Shown: piece by piece, positions 25,933-35,046 of the stretch
How the letters are laid out: each line of letters starts with the position of its first letter
How positions within the stretch are numbered: position 1 is the stretch's first letter
Source of the DNA: Hyphomicrobiales bacterium
GTDB lineage: Bacteria > Pseudomonadota > Alphaproteobacteria > Rhizobiales > Phreatobacteraceae
Assembly (NCBI GenBank): GCA_017304475.1
Contig: JAFKKV010000011.1
Location: 1 to 64,000, forward strand
Direction of reading: 5' to 3'
Length of the DNA stretch: 64,000 nucleotides
Position numbers and translations under genes: made by a program
Notes under the pieces: model-generated
The model's database searches: none
The model's input: the letters and a program-made list of their open reading frames with translations, nothing else
What the model was told of the DNA's origin: nothing

Positions 25933-26943
25933 GTGGATCTCCCTTCTCTTCCGGTTCTCTATTCGACGCCGCGCGCGCAAGCGGTGGCTGATTTTGTCTC
26001 GGCGCATTACGACCTGCCCGGGCCGGTCGCGTGCAAGCTGTTGCGCCGTGGCTGGAACGACACCTACGAGGTTCGGGCCGGCGAAGGAGACCGTTTCGTT
26101 TTCCGCATCTCGAAGCGACGCGTGCGCGGTGACGCCGATGTCGCATGGGAAACCGCATTTCTCCGCCATCTGGACCAGGCGGGCATTCCGGTGGCTGCGG
26201 CGATCCCGCTCCGCGATGGTTCGCTTTTTACCGCCATTTCCTTGCCCGAGGGCCAGCGTCCCGTCGTCCTGTTCCGTTATGCCGAAGGTCGTCCGTCACA
26301 GGCGGGAAGCTCGACGGCCGATGCCAGGGCGAACGGGGTGACCTTGGCGCGGATCCACGATGTCGCCGGCGGTTTCGCGGCGGGCGACAAGGGCCGCTAT
26401 CGGCTCGACCACGACCATCTGCTGCAAAGGCCCTTATCCTCGATATTGGCAATCGAGGGTCTCGACGTTTCCGTGCGCACGAAGCTGGTCGATTTGACGG
26501 CGCGATTGTCCGCCGGTTTGGCGGAGCGGGACGGGCTGTGCTGGACGCTCTGCCATGGCGATTGCCACGGCTATAACGCGAATATTGCGCTGCAGGGAGC
26601 CCATGCCGGACAGGCGGTGTTCTTCGATTTCGACGAAGGCGGTGCGGGATATCTGGCCTATGATATCGCGGTGTTCCTCCATTGCTGTGTCATGTACGAG
26701 CGCAGGCAGCACGCCTCCTGGCACGCCTTCATGGAGGGCTATCGCTCCATCCGCGCCGTGCCGCAGGCGGATTTTGAAGCGGTGAGCCTTTTCGTCCCCA
26801 TCCGCCATCTGTGGTTTGCCGGCGAATATGCCAGCCGCATCAACGAATGGGGAAGTGAGGCCGTACCCGCCGACTGGATCGCCGGGCAATTGGATTTCAT
26901 GCTGTCATGGGAAGAGGAGAAGCTGGCGCCCGGGCTGCTCTGA
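25933..26943 (+). CDS. APH-family phosphotransferase
   Basis: A 336-residue small-molecule kinase with the aminoglycoside phosphotransferase/homoserine kinase-like fold. Visible parts are the N-lobe nucleotide strand (KLLRRGWNDTYEVRAG and RFVFRISKRR), the catalytic loop CHGDCHGYNANI (HGDxH-x3-N type Brenner motif) and the metal-binding DFDEGGAGYLAYDIA. Homologues act on amino-alcohols, thiamine-like compounds or sugars; real antibiotic resistance is unlikely from this context. It starts at GTG 25933 and is flanked by repeat elements on both sides with no operon partner. Confidence 0.85.
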   Translation: MDLPSLPVLYSTPRAQAVADFVSAHYDLPGPVACKLLRRGWNDTYEVRAGEGDRFVFRISKRRVRGDADVAWETAFLRHLDQAGIPVAAAIPLRDGSLFTAISLPEGQRPVVLFRYAEGRPSQAGSSTADARANGVTLARIHDVAGGFAAGDKGRYRLDHDHLLQRPLSSILAIEGLDVSVRTKLVDLTARLSAGLAERDGLCWTLCHGDCHGYNANIALQGAHAGQAVFFDFDEGGAGYLAYDIAVFLHCCVMYERRQHASWHAFMEGYRSIRAVPQADFEAVSLFVPIRHLWFAGEYASRINEWGSEAVPADWIAGQLDFMLSWEEEKLAPGLL

Positions 26944-27250
26944 GCAATTCGGTTTCTCTGCGGTTGCACATAGATTGCTAGGGGGCTGGATCCACGATCC
27001 TCCGCGATCTCACATCGGAACCACCGTCCTCACCTCTTCCCGCCGGGGAGAGGTGGCGGCAGCGATTCTCGCCCCGACGTCGACGGACGGGTGACTGCCG
27101 CTCAAACCGCTGAACATCGGGACATTCTTGGAGCCGCGGGAACCCCGCAAAGCTTGGCTCCGGGAATCCGCGCATTCAAAACAGAACAAGGCATGGATAA
27201 TCAGGGCTGAGCCTGGCCCAGTCGACATGAGGCCTCGCCGGAGCGCGCTT
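26944..27250. other. Intergenic region with a copy of the dispersed repeat (27004-27056)
   Basis: The gap between the phosphotransferase and the convergent LysR gene. It holds one arm-like unit with CATCGGAACCACCGTCCTCA and CCGGGGAGAGGTGGC, related to the elements at 6282 and 46000. No gene or obvious terminator stem beyond the repeat itself is seen. Confidence 0.5.
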
Positions 27251-28153
27251 TCAAACGGTCTCCGAGACCACGCCACCATCCCGATGGAATTCGCTCTCCA
27301 GCCAGCCGACCAACGCCTGGACGTCGGCACGTGCGCGGGCATGGGGGGCGATCCACAGCACGAGCGTATAGGGGCCAGGCGCAAAGCCGAAGGGAGCGAC
27401 GAGACGGCCCGCGCGAAGCTCCTCCTCGACCAGCATGCGCGGCACGCAGGCAATGCCCAGGCCGCAGATCGCGGCCTGGATGGTCATGTAGAAATGCTCA
27501 TAGGCGTCGGGGGGCTCCGGCTGCGCCGTTGCGGCCGCGCCGATCGCCCGGCGCCAGTCCTCGAAGGCCGCCGGCCGGGACCGGGTCGACAGCAGCGGCG
27601 CTCTGGCGAGATCGGCGGGTTCGGCAAGCCTGAACCTCTCGACCATATCAGGCGCGCAGACCGGCCCGATGACCTCGACGCCGAGGCGCCGGACGATCAC
27701 CTCGGTCGGCGGCGCGAAACTGTCGATGCGCAGCGCCACGCTGATCTCGTCGTGGATGAAATCGACGCCGCCATAATTGACGTTCAATTGCAGCGCGCTT
27801 TCGGGATATGCGCGCTTGAACCGGTGGAGGCGCGGGATCAGCCAGTTCATCGTCACGGTCGACGAGGCCGACAGCGTCAGCGGCGCCGGGCGCAATTTGG
27901 CGAGACTGGTCTCGATCAGCTTGAATGCCGAGGCGAGCCCCTCGGCGAGCTGCGCCCCCTCGGGTGTCGGCATGACCCGCGCGCCGAGCCGCCTGAGCAG
28001 GGCGACGCCATAGAGGTCCTCCAGGCCCTTCATGTGATGACTGATCGCACTCGGCGTCACCGCCAGCTCGCGCGCGGCGGCGGTCAGGCTGCCGAGCCGG
28101 CTCGCCGCCTCGAAGGCGCGCAAGGCGTTCAACGGTGCGCGCGGTCGGGTCAA
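27251..28153 (-). CDS. LysR-family regulator (GcvA-like), divergent from the apionate-type operon
   Basis: A 300-residue LysR-type regulator. The winged helix-turn-helix covers about residues 5-65 (LNALRAFEAASRLGSLTAAA and VTPSAISHHMKGLE), followed by a linker helix and a substrate-binding domain (from about 90: LTLSASSTVTMNWLIPRLHRF). It starts at TTG 28153; no ATG is available, and TTGGAGCGAG upstream is a good ribosome site. It is transcribed away from the RuBisCO-like gene 138 bases off, the usual arrangement of a LysR regulator with the operon it controls. The near-palindrome ATTTAGTTTTTCTCAAAAT in the gap may be its site. Confidence 0.9.
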   Translation of the reverse strand: MTRPRAPLNALRAFEAASRLGSLTAAARELAVTPSAISHHMKGLEDLYGVALLRRLGARVMPTPEGAQLAEGLASAFKLIETSLAKLRPAPLTLSASSTVTMNWLIPRLHRFKRAYPESALQLNVNYGGVDFIHDEISVALRIDSFAPPTEVIVRRLGVEVIGPVCAPDMVERFRLAEPADLARAPLLSTRSRPAAFEDWRRAIGAAATAQPEPPDAYEHFYMTIQAAICGLGIACVPRMLVEEELRAGRLVAPFGFAPGPYTLVLWIAPHARARADVQALVGWLESEFHRDGGVVSETV

Positions 28154-28291
28154 GATCTCGCTCCAATTTAGTTTTTCTCAAAATAGCGGAAGAAGAACTC
28201 ACTTGGCCAGGGGGCGTCCGTCGCGCGACAAACGGCCCGATACGACCTGGCCGGATCCCCGCCGGGTGCTGCCGATGGCGAGGACGAGAGC

Positions 28292-29569
28292 ATGATGACC
28301 GCCACGGGCCGCCGCGAATTTCTGGTGCGTTATGCGATCGAGACGCCCGAGCCGCTGGAAAAGACCGCCGAGGTCATTGCCGGCGAGCAGTCGAGCGGCA
28401 CTTTCCTGGCGATTGCCGGCGAGACCGATGAACTGAAGGCGCGGGCGCGTGCCCGGGTCGTCAGGGTCGAACCCACGGACGACCGCGCGGAGCCGACTTT
28501 GTTCAGCGCCCAGACCGGCCGGCGCAAGCGCACCGGGCCGTTTCACCGCGGCATGGTCGAGATTGCCTTCCCGGTCGACAATGTCGGGCCGAACCTGCCG
28601 GCGCTGATGACGACGATCGCAGGCAACCTGTTCGAGCTCGGCGAACTCACCGGCATCCGCCTGATCGATTTCGATCTGCCCGACGACTATGCCCGGTCTT
28701 TCCCCGGCCCCCAATTCGGGATTGCCGGTACGCGCGCCAGGGCGGGTGTGGCCAAGGGACCGGTGGTCGGCACCATCATCAAGCCGAGCATCGGTCTGAC
28801 GCCGGCCGAGACGGCGGACCTGGTCGACAAGGTCTGCGCCGCCGGCATCGACTTCATCAAGGATGATGAGCTGATCGCCAATCCGCCCTATGCTCCCTTC
28901 GCCGAGCGGGTGAGGGCGGTGATGCCGGTGATCGAACGCCACGCCGACCGGCTCGGACGCAAGCCCATGATGGCCTTCAACATCACAGGCGGCATTGACG
29001 AGATGCGCCGTCACCACGACCTGGTGGTGGAAGCCGGCGGCACCTGCGTCATGGTCTCGCTCAACTGGATCGGCCTCGCCGCGCTCGACCATCTGCGCTC
29101 CTACGGCGCCGTGCCGATCCATGGCCACCGCAACGGCTGGGGCCTGTTCACGCGCGAGCCCTCGCTCGGTTTCGCCTTCACCGCCTATCAGAAGCTCTGG
29201 CGGCTCGCCGGCGTCGACCAGCTGCATGTCAACGGTATCCGCAACAAGTTCTGGGAGCCCGACGAGACCGTCATCGCTTCGGCCAGGTCCTGCCTCGCGC
29301 CTTTCGCCGGTGTCATGCCGGTCATGCCGGTCTTTTCCTCGGGCCAGTCGGCCGGCCAGGCGCCGGAGACCTATGCGGCGCTCGGCTCCACCGACCTGAT
29401 GTTCATGGCCGGCGGCGGCATTATCGGCCACCCCGGCGGCATTGCCGCGGGCGTGGCCAGCATCCGCGAAGGGTTCGAGGCAGCGGCCCAGGGTGTCGAT
29501 CTCAGGGCCTATGCCAGGACGCATCCTGCGCTGCAGCAGGCGCTCGACGCCTTCGGAGGCGCCGCATGA
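28292..29569 (+). CDS. RuBisCO-like protein, probable 3-oxo-isoapionate-4-phosphate decarboxylase or transcarboxylase/hydrolase
   Basis: A 425-residue form IV RuBisCO homologue. It keeps a Lys in GTIIKPSIGL (about 164), the metal-binding carbamylation box FIKDDE (Lys190, Asp192, Glu193), the substrate loop HGHRNGWG (277-284) and the glycine-rich phosphate loop MAGGGIIGHPGG. The loop-6 lysine region of true RuBisCO is not evident, so CO2 fixation is unlikely. Neighbours are a DUF1537 kinase and an ApnO-like oxidoisomerase, the known partners of the RuBisCO-like OiaX (decarboxylase) or OiaT (transcarboxylase/hydrolase) in D-apionate breakdown. The two activities cannot be separated by eye. It overlaps the kinase gene by four bases. 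Confidence 0.85.
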   Translation: MMTATGRREFLVRYAIETPEPLEKTAEVIAGEQSSGTFLAIAGETDELKARARARVVRVEPTDDRAEPTLFSAQTGRRKRTGPFHRGMVEIAFPVDNVGPNLPALMTTIAGNLFELGELTGIRLIDFDLPDDYARSFPGPQFGIAGTRARAGVAKGPVVGTIIKPSIGLTPAETADLVDKVCAAGIDFIKDDELIANPPYAPFAERVRAVMPVIERHADRLGRKPMMAFNITGGIDEMRRHHDLVVEAGGTCVMVSLNWIGLAALDHLRSYGAVPIHGHRNGWGLFTREPSLGFAFTAYQKLWRLAGVDQLHVNGIRNKFWEPDETVIASARSCLAPFAGVMPVMPVFSSGQSAGQAPETYAALGSTDLMFMAGGGIIGHPGGIAAGVASIREGFEAAAQGVDLRAYARTHPALQQALDAFGGAA

Positions 29570-30891
29570 GCGTGCCGCGTCCCCTGGTCGGCTTCTATGG
29601 CGACGATTTCACCGGCTCGTCGGAGAACCTCGCCCAGTTCCACCGTCATGGGTTGAAGGCGCGCCTCTATATCAAGATCCCCGCGCCGGAGGCCTTCGCG
29701 GCGGCCGCCGCTGAGCTCGACGTGGTCGGCATCGCCGGCACGGCGCGCGCCTTGTCGCCGGATGCCATGGAGACCGAGCTGTCGCCAGCCTTCGCGGCGC
29801 TCGCCGGCCTCGGGCCCCAGCTCGTCCAATACAAGATCTGCTCGACCTTCGATTCCGCGCCGGCCACAGGCAGTTTCGGCAAGGTGATCGAGGTCGCCGG
29901 CCGGCATTTCCCCGGCTGCGTCTTCCCGGTCCTGGCGGCCTCGCCGGATTTCGGCCGCTACACCGCCTTCGGGTGCCATTTCGCCCGTTTCGGCGATCGT
30001 GTCGAACGGCTCGACCGCCATCCAAGCATGGCGACCCATCCGAAGACGCCGATGCACGAGGCCGATCTCGCCCGTCACCTGGCGCTCCAGACCGCCCATC
30101 CCTTCGGCCACGCCATGCTGCCGGACCTGCGTGCCGGCCGGGCCTTCGAGGTTGCCGTCGAAGCCTTCGCCGCCGGACGGGGCGTGATCTTCGACACCGT
30201 CGACAATACCGATCTCGCTGCAGTGGCCGAAGCGGTCTGGACGGCGAGCGCCCGTTGGCCGGTCGTCGCGCTGGCGGCGCAGGGGCTGGCCCAGGCGCTC
30301 GGCGCCATCCTGGCCGCGGACCGGACCGGAGGCGCGCGGCCTTCTCCGGCAACCCTCATCCCCGCGGCGGATCGGCTGCTGGTGCTGTCGGGCAGTTGCG
30401 CCCTGCAAAACGCCCGCCAGATCGACGTCGCCGAACAGGCTGGCTGGCTGACGGTTCACCTCGATCCCGCCCGCCTCGGCGATAGCAGCGCCCGTGGCCG
30501 CGCGTTCGACGAGATCGGCCGGCAGGTGCCGGAAGCGCTCGCCGCGGGCCGCCCCGTCATCGTTTATACCGCGCGCGGCAGTGCCGGCCGGATGACCGAT
30601 GACGGCGGCATTCCCGCCGACCGGCTGGGCGCGGTCTATGCCGATCTCGCCGGGCTGGTACGCTCCAAAACCCGGCTCGACCGGCTAGTGCTCGCCGGCG
30701 GCGACAGCTCGAGCTTCACCGTGCGGGCGCTCGATGCCGCCTCCATGGAGATCGCGGTGTTCGACGCCGCCCAGGGCAGCCATGTCATCAGGCTCGGCGG
30801 CGGCGCAGCCGAAGGCCTCGAGGTGATGCTGAAGGGCGGCCAGATCGGCGCGGACGACTATTTCCTGAGGGCGCATGGCGGCACCCGCTGA
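29566..30891 (+). CDS. oiaK: DUF1537 sugar-acid kinase, probable 3-oxo-isoapionate kinase
   Basis: A 441-residue four-carbon acid sugar kinase family protein. The N-terminal domain has the family hallmark GFYGDDFTGSSENLAQF (about 9-25), then YKICSTFDSAPATGSFG. The C-terminal nucleotide-binding domain has LLVLSGSCALQNARQI and LVLAGGDSSSFTVRALDA. The family phosphorylates C4 and C5 acid sugars; next to a RuBisCO-like protein and ApnO-like enzyme the likely substrate is 3-oxo-isoapionate. ATGA overlap with the RuBisCO-like gene shows tight coupling. The specific substrate is inferred from context. Confidence 0.8.
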   Translation: MSVPRPLVGFYGDDFTGSSENLAQFHRHGLKARLYIKIPAPEAFAAAAAELDVVGIAGTARALSPDAMETELSPAFAALAGLGPQLVQYKICSTFDSAPATGSFGKVIEVAGRHFPGCVFPVLAASPDFGRYTAFGCHFARFGDRVERLDRHPSMATHPKTPMHEADLARHLALQTAHPFGHAMLPDLRAGRAFEVAVEAFAAGRGVIFDTVDNTDLAAVAEAVWTASARWPVVALAAQGLAQALGAILAADRTGGARPSPATLIPAADRLLVLSGSCALQNARQIDVAEQAGWLTVHLDPARLGDSSARGRAFDEIGRQVPEALAAGRPVIVYTARGSAGRMTDDGGIPADRLGAVYADLAGLVRSKTRLDRLVLAGGDSSSFTVRALDAASMEIAVFDAAQGSHVIRLGGGAAEGLEVMLKGGQIGADDYFLRAHGGTR

Positions 30892-30925
30892 CGACAACAA
30901 ACGCAACATGACGGGGGAGACGACC

Positions 30926-31753
30926 ATGACGGCGATCGCGCTGTTCGGCGCAGGCGGCAAGATGGGCTATCGCCTGTCCGTCAATCTGGCGCGCACCGAT
31001 TTCGCGATTCGCCATGTCGAGGTGAGCGAGGCCGGCCGTGCCCGCCTGAAACAGGATCTCGGCATCGATTGCCTCACGCCGGAACAGGCGCTCGACGGCG
31101 CCGATGCGGTGATCCTGGCGGTGCCCGACACCCTGATCGGCCGCGTCGCCGCCGGCATCGAGCCGCTCCTGAAGCCCGGCATGATGCTGATCGCGCTGGA
31201 CGCCGCGGCGCCCTTTGCCGGCCACTTTCCCGAGCGCCCCGACCTGACTTTTTTCGTCACCCATCCCTGCCATCCTCCGATCTTCAACGACGAGACCGAG
31301 CCGCAGGCCAAGCGTGATTTCTTCGGCGGCGTCGCGGCGCGCCAGCACATCGTCAGCGCCTTGATGCAGGGGCCGGAGGAGGCCTATGCGCTGGGCGAAA
31401 GGATCGCCCGGGCGATCTATGCGCCGGTCATGCGCTCGCATCGCGTCACGGTCGAGCAGATGGCGCTGCTGGAACCCGGTCTTTCGGAAACGGTCTGCGC
31501 CTCGCTGCTCGTCGTCATGCGCGAGGCGATGGACGAGGTCGTCGCCCGCGGCGTGCCGGCGGAGGCCGCCCGCGACTTCCTGCTCGGCCATCTCAACATC
31601 CTCGGCGCGGTGATCTTCAAGGAGATCGACGGCGTCTTCTCGGATGCTTGCAACAAGGCGATCACCTTTGGCACGCCGCAATTGATGCGCGACGACTGGA
31701 AAAGGGTCTTCCAGCCGGAGGAAATCGCTGCGAGCATAAAGCGCATCACATAA
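30926..31753 (+). CDS. apnO: D-apionate oxidoisomerase-like dehydrogenase
   Basis: A 275-residue NAD-binding protein of the phosphogluconate dehydrogenase-like group. The dinucleotide motif is IALFGAGGKMGYRLSVNL at the start. The middle has DAVILAVPDTLIGRVAAGI and HPCHPPIFND, a conserved His/Cys/Asp cluster of this family, and the C-terminal half is helical with KAITFGTPQLMRDDWKRVF. Characterised homologues convert D-apionate to 3-oxo-isoapionate. GGGGGAG lies six bases before ATG 30926, which I prefer over the in-frame ATG 30908. It follows the kinase by 34 bases and supplies the substrate for it. Confidence 0.8.
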   Translation: MTAIALFGAGGKMGYRLSVNLARTDFAIRHVEVSEAGRARLKQDLGIDCLTPEQALDGADAVILAVPDTLIGRVAAGIEPLLKPGMMLIALDAAAPFAGHFPERPDLTFFVTHPCHPPIFNDETEPQAKRDFFGGVAARQHIVSALMQGPEEAYALGERIARAIYAPVMRSHRVTVEQMALLEPGLSETVCASLLVVMREAMDEVVARGVPAEAARDFLLGHLNILGAVIFKEIDGVFSDACNKAITFGTPQLMRDDWKRVFQPEEIAASIKRIT

Positions 31754-31788
31754 GAAAATGCTCGAGGGCATGTTTCGGGGGCAATGAC

Positions 31789-32268
31789 ATGATGGATTTT
31801 CTGCTGCGCGCGCTGGTCATCGGCGTCGCCGCCACGGCTTTGCTCGATATCTGGGCGCTGTTTCTCAAAACCGCCTTCGGCATTCCCCCGGCCAATTGGG
31901 CGCTGGTCGGCCGCTGGTTCGGCCATCTGACGCGCGGCACTTTTGCGCATGAGGATATCGGCAAGGCCGAACCCTATCCGAACGAGCTGATGGTCGGCTG
32001 GATCGGCCATTATGCGGTCGGCGTGCTGTTTGCCGCGGCCCTGCTGGTGCTGGCCGGCCCGGCCTGGCGGCTCAGCCCGACGCCGCTCTGGCCGCTGATC
32101 GTCGGGCTGGTCACGGTGGGCTGCGGCTGGTTCATCCTGCAGCCCGGCATGGGCGCCGGCATCGCCGCCTCGAAGCGCGCCAATGCGGTCCAGATCCGCT
32201 CGCTCAACATTGCCGGGCACATCGTCTTTGGCCTCGGCATGTTCGCGGCGGCCTGGCTCATCCGCTGA
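31789..32268 (+). CDS. DUF2938 family membrane protein
   Basis: A 159-residue protein with four predicted transmembrane helices and the DUF2938 pattern: LLRALVIGVAATALLDIWAL, then LVGRWFGHLTRGTF, the motif GWIGHYAVGVLFA, and GCGWFILQPGMGAGIAASKR. The role is unknown. It starts 35 bases after the apnO-like gene and could be the last gene of that operon, or an independent gene before the convergent LysR. Two adjacent ATGs (31789 and 31792) are equally possible starts. Confidence 0.8.
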   Translation: MMDFLLRALVIGVAATALLDIWALFLKTAFGIPPANWALVGRWFGHLTRGTFAHEDIGKAEPYPNELMVGWIGHYAVGVLFAAALLVLAGPAWRLSPTPLWPLIVGLVTVGCGWFILQPGMGAGIAASKRANAVQIRSLNIAGHIVFGLGMFAAAWLIR

Positions 32269-32328
32269 GCAGGCCCGGTCCGGGTTTCCCGGGCAGACGG
32301 CAGCGCGCGTGAGAAATCAGGGCGCCGC

Positions 32329-33240
32329 CTATTCGGCGGCGAGCGCGGAGGGCCGGTCGGCCGCCATCTCCTCGGTGATCCAGCCGAGAAAGGCTTCGAT
32401 CTGCGGCCGCGTCCGGTCTTCCCGGCGATAGACCACCCGATGCGCGACCGAGCGGACGCCCATCGGTCCGAACGGCATGACCAGGCGGCCGGCGCGCAGC
32501 ATGTCGGTCGCCTGGAGTTCGGATTCGAGCACCAGGCCATGGCCGTCCGCGGCCGCCATCAGGGCGAGGAAAGCCCGGTCGAACTGCATGCCGCGCGGGT
32601 TCAGCATGACGTCGGGCGCATGCCGCGCGATCCATTCGTCCCATTGCACCACGCAGCGCACCGAGTGGATGACCGGCACCCGCGCGATGTCGTCGGGCGC
32701 GGTCAGTCCGTGCTCGGCGACGAAGGCGGGGCTCGCCAGCGGCACCACCCGCTCCTCGGCCAGCACGATACTGTCGCAGGCCTCCGGCACCGGCCGGGCA
32801 TACTGGATGTCGATCATGAAGCCGTCGCCGCCGAGCTTGGCCGGCTCATGGCCGGCAAACAGCGTCAGGTCGATCTCCGGATGTTTGCGCTTGAACGAGG
32901 CCAGGCGCGGCACCAGCCAGAGCGTCGCGAGGCTCGGCGCCGAATGCAGCATCAGCCGGAGCACCCCGCCCGACGCCGCGAAACGGCTGGTCGCGATGGC
33001 GATGCGGGTGAAGCTTTCACCCAGCGCCGCGGCATAGGCGAGCGCGTCCTCGGTTGGCAGGACCGTGCGTTTTGCCCGCACGAACAAGGGCTTGCCGAGA
33101 ATGTCCTCGAGCGCCCGGATCTGATGGCTGACCGCCGAAGGGGTCACGCTCAACTGGTCGGCGGCGCGCGCGAAGCTGCCGGTCTCCATCACGGCGGAGA
33201 AGGTCAGCAGGCATTTCAGCGGCGGCATTCCCTTGATCAT
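32329..33240 (-). CDS. LysR-family transcriptional regulator
   Basis: A 303-residue LysR-type regulator of the GcvA-like branch. The N-terminal DNA-binding domain includes MPPLKCLLTFSAVMETGSFA and VTPSAVSHQIRALE. The ligand-binding domain begins near residue 90 (LRLMLHSAPSLATLWLVPRL). ATG 33240 is chosen; an in-frame TTG lies 12 bases earlier. It is divergent from the DRL-family oxidoreductase and TRAP genes across 353 bases, so it is the probable regulator of that uptake and catabolic cluster. The ligand is likely the transported carboxylate or a derived intermediate. Confidence 0.9.
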   Translation of the reverse strand: MIKGMPPLKCLLTFSAVMETGSFARAADQLSVTPSAVSHQIRALEDILGKPLFVRAKRTVLPTEDALAYAAALGESFTRIAIATSRFAASGGVLRLMLHSAPSLATLWLVPRLASFKRKHPEIDLTLFAGHEPAKLGGDGFMIDIQYARPVPEACDSIVLAEERVVPLASPAFVAEHGLTAPDDIARVPVIHSVRCVVQWDEWIARHAPDVMLNPRGMQFDRAFLALMAAADGHGLVLESELQATDMLRAGRLVMPFGPMGVRSVAHRVVYRREDRTRPQIEAFLGWITEEMAADRPSALAAE

Positions 33241-33593
33241 CGATGAGTCCAATTCTCCGATTTGGCCAGTTTATTTCAATTTCACGGATTCTGGTTTGTT
33301 GTTAGCGTTTCTTCAAGACAGATCGACGGCCGGGAAAACCGGACCGCGGGGAGAGATGCCATCGAGGTTTCGCGGGAGCTCCGGCAAGGGGCCCGGCGAG
33401 GCGCCGCGCCGCCATCCCGCGCTCCATCTTTGCCTCCTCCGTCTTTTTATCGGTGCGCCCCGGGCGGGCGTGGATCGGTCCGAGCCGTTCGGTCGAAAGA
33501 CGCGAATGTCGGCGGTTCGCGAAGGCCTGGAAGCGCGGCAGCCCCGGAGCCGCCGACGCGGCGGCTTTCGGCCACGGACAAGAGGATAGACGC
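33241..33593. other. 353-base divergent intergenic region
   Basis: Between the LysR gene and the DRL-family gene. Promoters and LysR sites should be here, but I could not pick out one convincing dyad. The half nearest the LysR gene (33241-33310) is relatively AT-rich. AGAGGA at 33581-33586 is the ribosome site of the next gene. Frames open across the region look like chance. Confidence 0.45.
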
Positions 33594-34952
33594 ATGAACC
33601 TGCATCGAATGCTTCTCGAGCGCCAGGCGGCCGGCCGGCCGGTCACCGTCGGCCTGATCGGCGCCGGCAAGTTCGGCACCATGTTCGCAAGCCAGGTTCG
33701 CCTGACCGACGGCATGCACCTGGTCGCGGTCGCTGACCTCAACACCGCGCGCGCCCGCTCGCAGCTCGCCACCGGCTCCTGGCCGGCCGAGCAATATGCG
33801 GCGAAGTCGATCGACGACGCGCTCAAGACCGGTGCGACGACGGTCATCGACAATGCCGACCTGATGATCGGCCATCCCGCGATCGAGGTGATCATCGAGG
33901 CGACCGGCGATCCCGGCGCCGGTATCCGCTTCGCGCTGAAGGCGATCGAGAACGGCAAGCATATCGTCATGGTCAATGTCGAGGCCGACGCGGTGGCCGG
34001 TCCGATCCTGGCGCGCAAGGCGCGCGAGGCCGGCGTCGTCTATTCGCTCGCCTGGGGCGACCAGCCGGCGCTCATCGCCGACCATGTCGACTGGGCCAGG
34101 GCCGCCGGCTTCAAGGTGGTCGCGGCCGGCAAGGGCACGCGTTATCACCCGACCTATCACCAGTCGACGCCCGATACGGTCTGGGACATCCTCGACAAAT
34201 ATATGAAGATCAAGGATCGCAATTCGATCAATCCGAAGATGTTCAATTCCTTCGTCGACGGCACCAAGTCGGGCATCGAGATGACCGCCGTGTGCAATGC
34301 CACGGGTCTGCATTCCCAGGCCGAGGGCCTGTCCTTTCCGCCGGCCACCCGCTTCGAGCATGCCGAGATCTGCAAGCCGAAATCGGCGGGCGGCGTGCTG
34401 GAGCGGGCCGGCGTCACCGAGGTGACCTCGTCGGTCTATCGCGACGGCAGCGACGTGCCGCACAGCCTGGTCATGGGCACCTATGTCGTTTTCGAAAGCG
34501 ACAGCGCCTATTCGCAGGAATGTTTCCGCGAATACAGCATGCTGCAGGATTCAAGCGGCAAATATGCCGCGCTCTATCGCCCGATCCACATGATCGGCCT
34601 GGAGCTCGGTATCTCCGTTGCCTCGGCCGCGCTGCGCGGCGAGCCGACCGGCGCGCCGGTCATGTTCAATTCCGACGTGATCGCCACCGCCAAGCGGCCG
34701 CTCAAGGCCGGCGAGATGCTGGATGGCGAGGGCGGCTTCTGCGTCTGGGGCAAACAGACCCCGGCCGATACCTCGCTCGACCAGGGCTACCTGCCGCTCG
34801 GCCTTGCCCATGGCGTCAAGCTGAAGGCCGATATCGCGCTCGGCCAGCGGCTCAAATGGAGCGACGTGGATTATGATCCGAACAATATCGCGGTTCGGGT
34901 CCGCCGCGAGATGGAGGCGGCCTTCGCCCGCCCCAATAGCGGCAATGCCTGA
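33594..34952 (+). CDS. DRL-family (DXR-like) NAD(P)-dependent oxidoreductase with SAF domain
   Basis: A 452-residue protein. The N-terminal Rossmann domain (VTVGLIGAGKFGTMFASQV, about 17-35) resembles homoserine dehydrogenase. The central catalytic domain includes SLAWGDQPALIADHVDWAR and AAGKGTRYHPTYHQSTPDT. The C-terminal SAF-type domain (KRPLKAGEMLDGEGGF, LGLAHGVKL) follows. This is the architecture of the DRL family, in which the Brucella member replaces 1-deoxyxylulose-5-phosphate reductoisomerase, while other members are thought to act on other sugars. Here the partners are a TRAP importer and an SDR, so a catabolic polyol or sugar-acid role is more likely than isoprenoid synthesis. A hairpin follows the gene. 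Confidence 0.8.
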   Translation: MNLHRMLLERQAAGRPVTVGLIGAGKFGTMFASQVRLTDGMHLVAVADLNTARARSQLATGSWPAEQYAAKSIDDALKTGATTVIDNADLMIGHPAIEVIIEATGDPGAGIRFALKAIENGKHIVMVNVEADAVAGPILARKAREAGVVYSLAWGDQPALIADHVDWARAAGFKVVAAGKGTRYHPTYHQSTPDTVWDILDKYMKIKDRNSINPKMFNSFVDGTKSGIEMTAVCNATGLHSQAEGLSFPPATRFEHAEICKPKSAGGVLERAGVTEVTSSVYRDGSDVPHSLVMGTYVVFESDSAYSQECFREYSMLQDSSGKYAALYRPIHMIGLELGISVASAALRGEPTGAPVMFNSDVIATAKRPLKAGEMLDGEGGFCVWGKQTPADTSLDQGYLPLGLAHGVKLKADIALGQRLKWSDVDYDPNNIAVRVRREMEAAFARPNSGNA

Positions 34953-34960
34953 CCAAGACC

Positions 34961-34988
34961 GGCCGCGCCGGCTTCGGCCGGCGCGGCC
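34961..34988 (+). terminator. GC hairpin after the DRL-family gene
   Basis: GGCCGCGCCGG (34961-34971) pairs perfectly with CCGGCGCGGCC (34978-34988), leaving a six-base loop. It lies between the oxidoreductase and the TRAP binding-protein gene on the same strand, so it may be partial termination or RNA stabilisation inside one operon. Confidence 0.6.
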
Positions 34989-35046
34989 CGCTTCCCATCC
35001 AGAACCCGGCAAACGGGTCATCATGGCAACACGAGGAGGAACCCGC

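Noticed and set aside
25933..26943. Phosphotransferase considered as an antibiotic-resistance gene
   Set aside because: Only the general APH fold is visible and the context has no resistance or mobile genes.
28292..29569. RuBisCO-like protein considered as a real CO2-fixing RuBisCO
   Set aside because: No phosphoribulokinase or small subunit nearby, active-site loops differ, and the neighbours are apionate genes.
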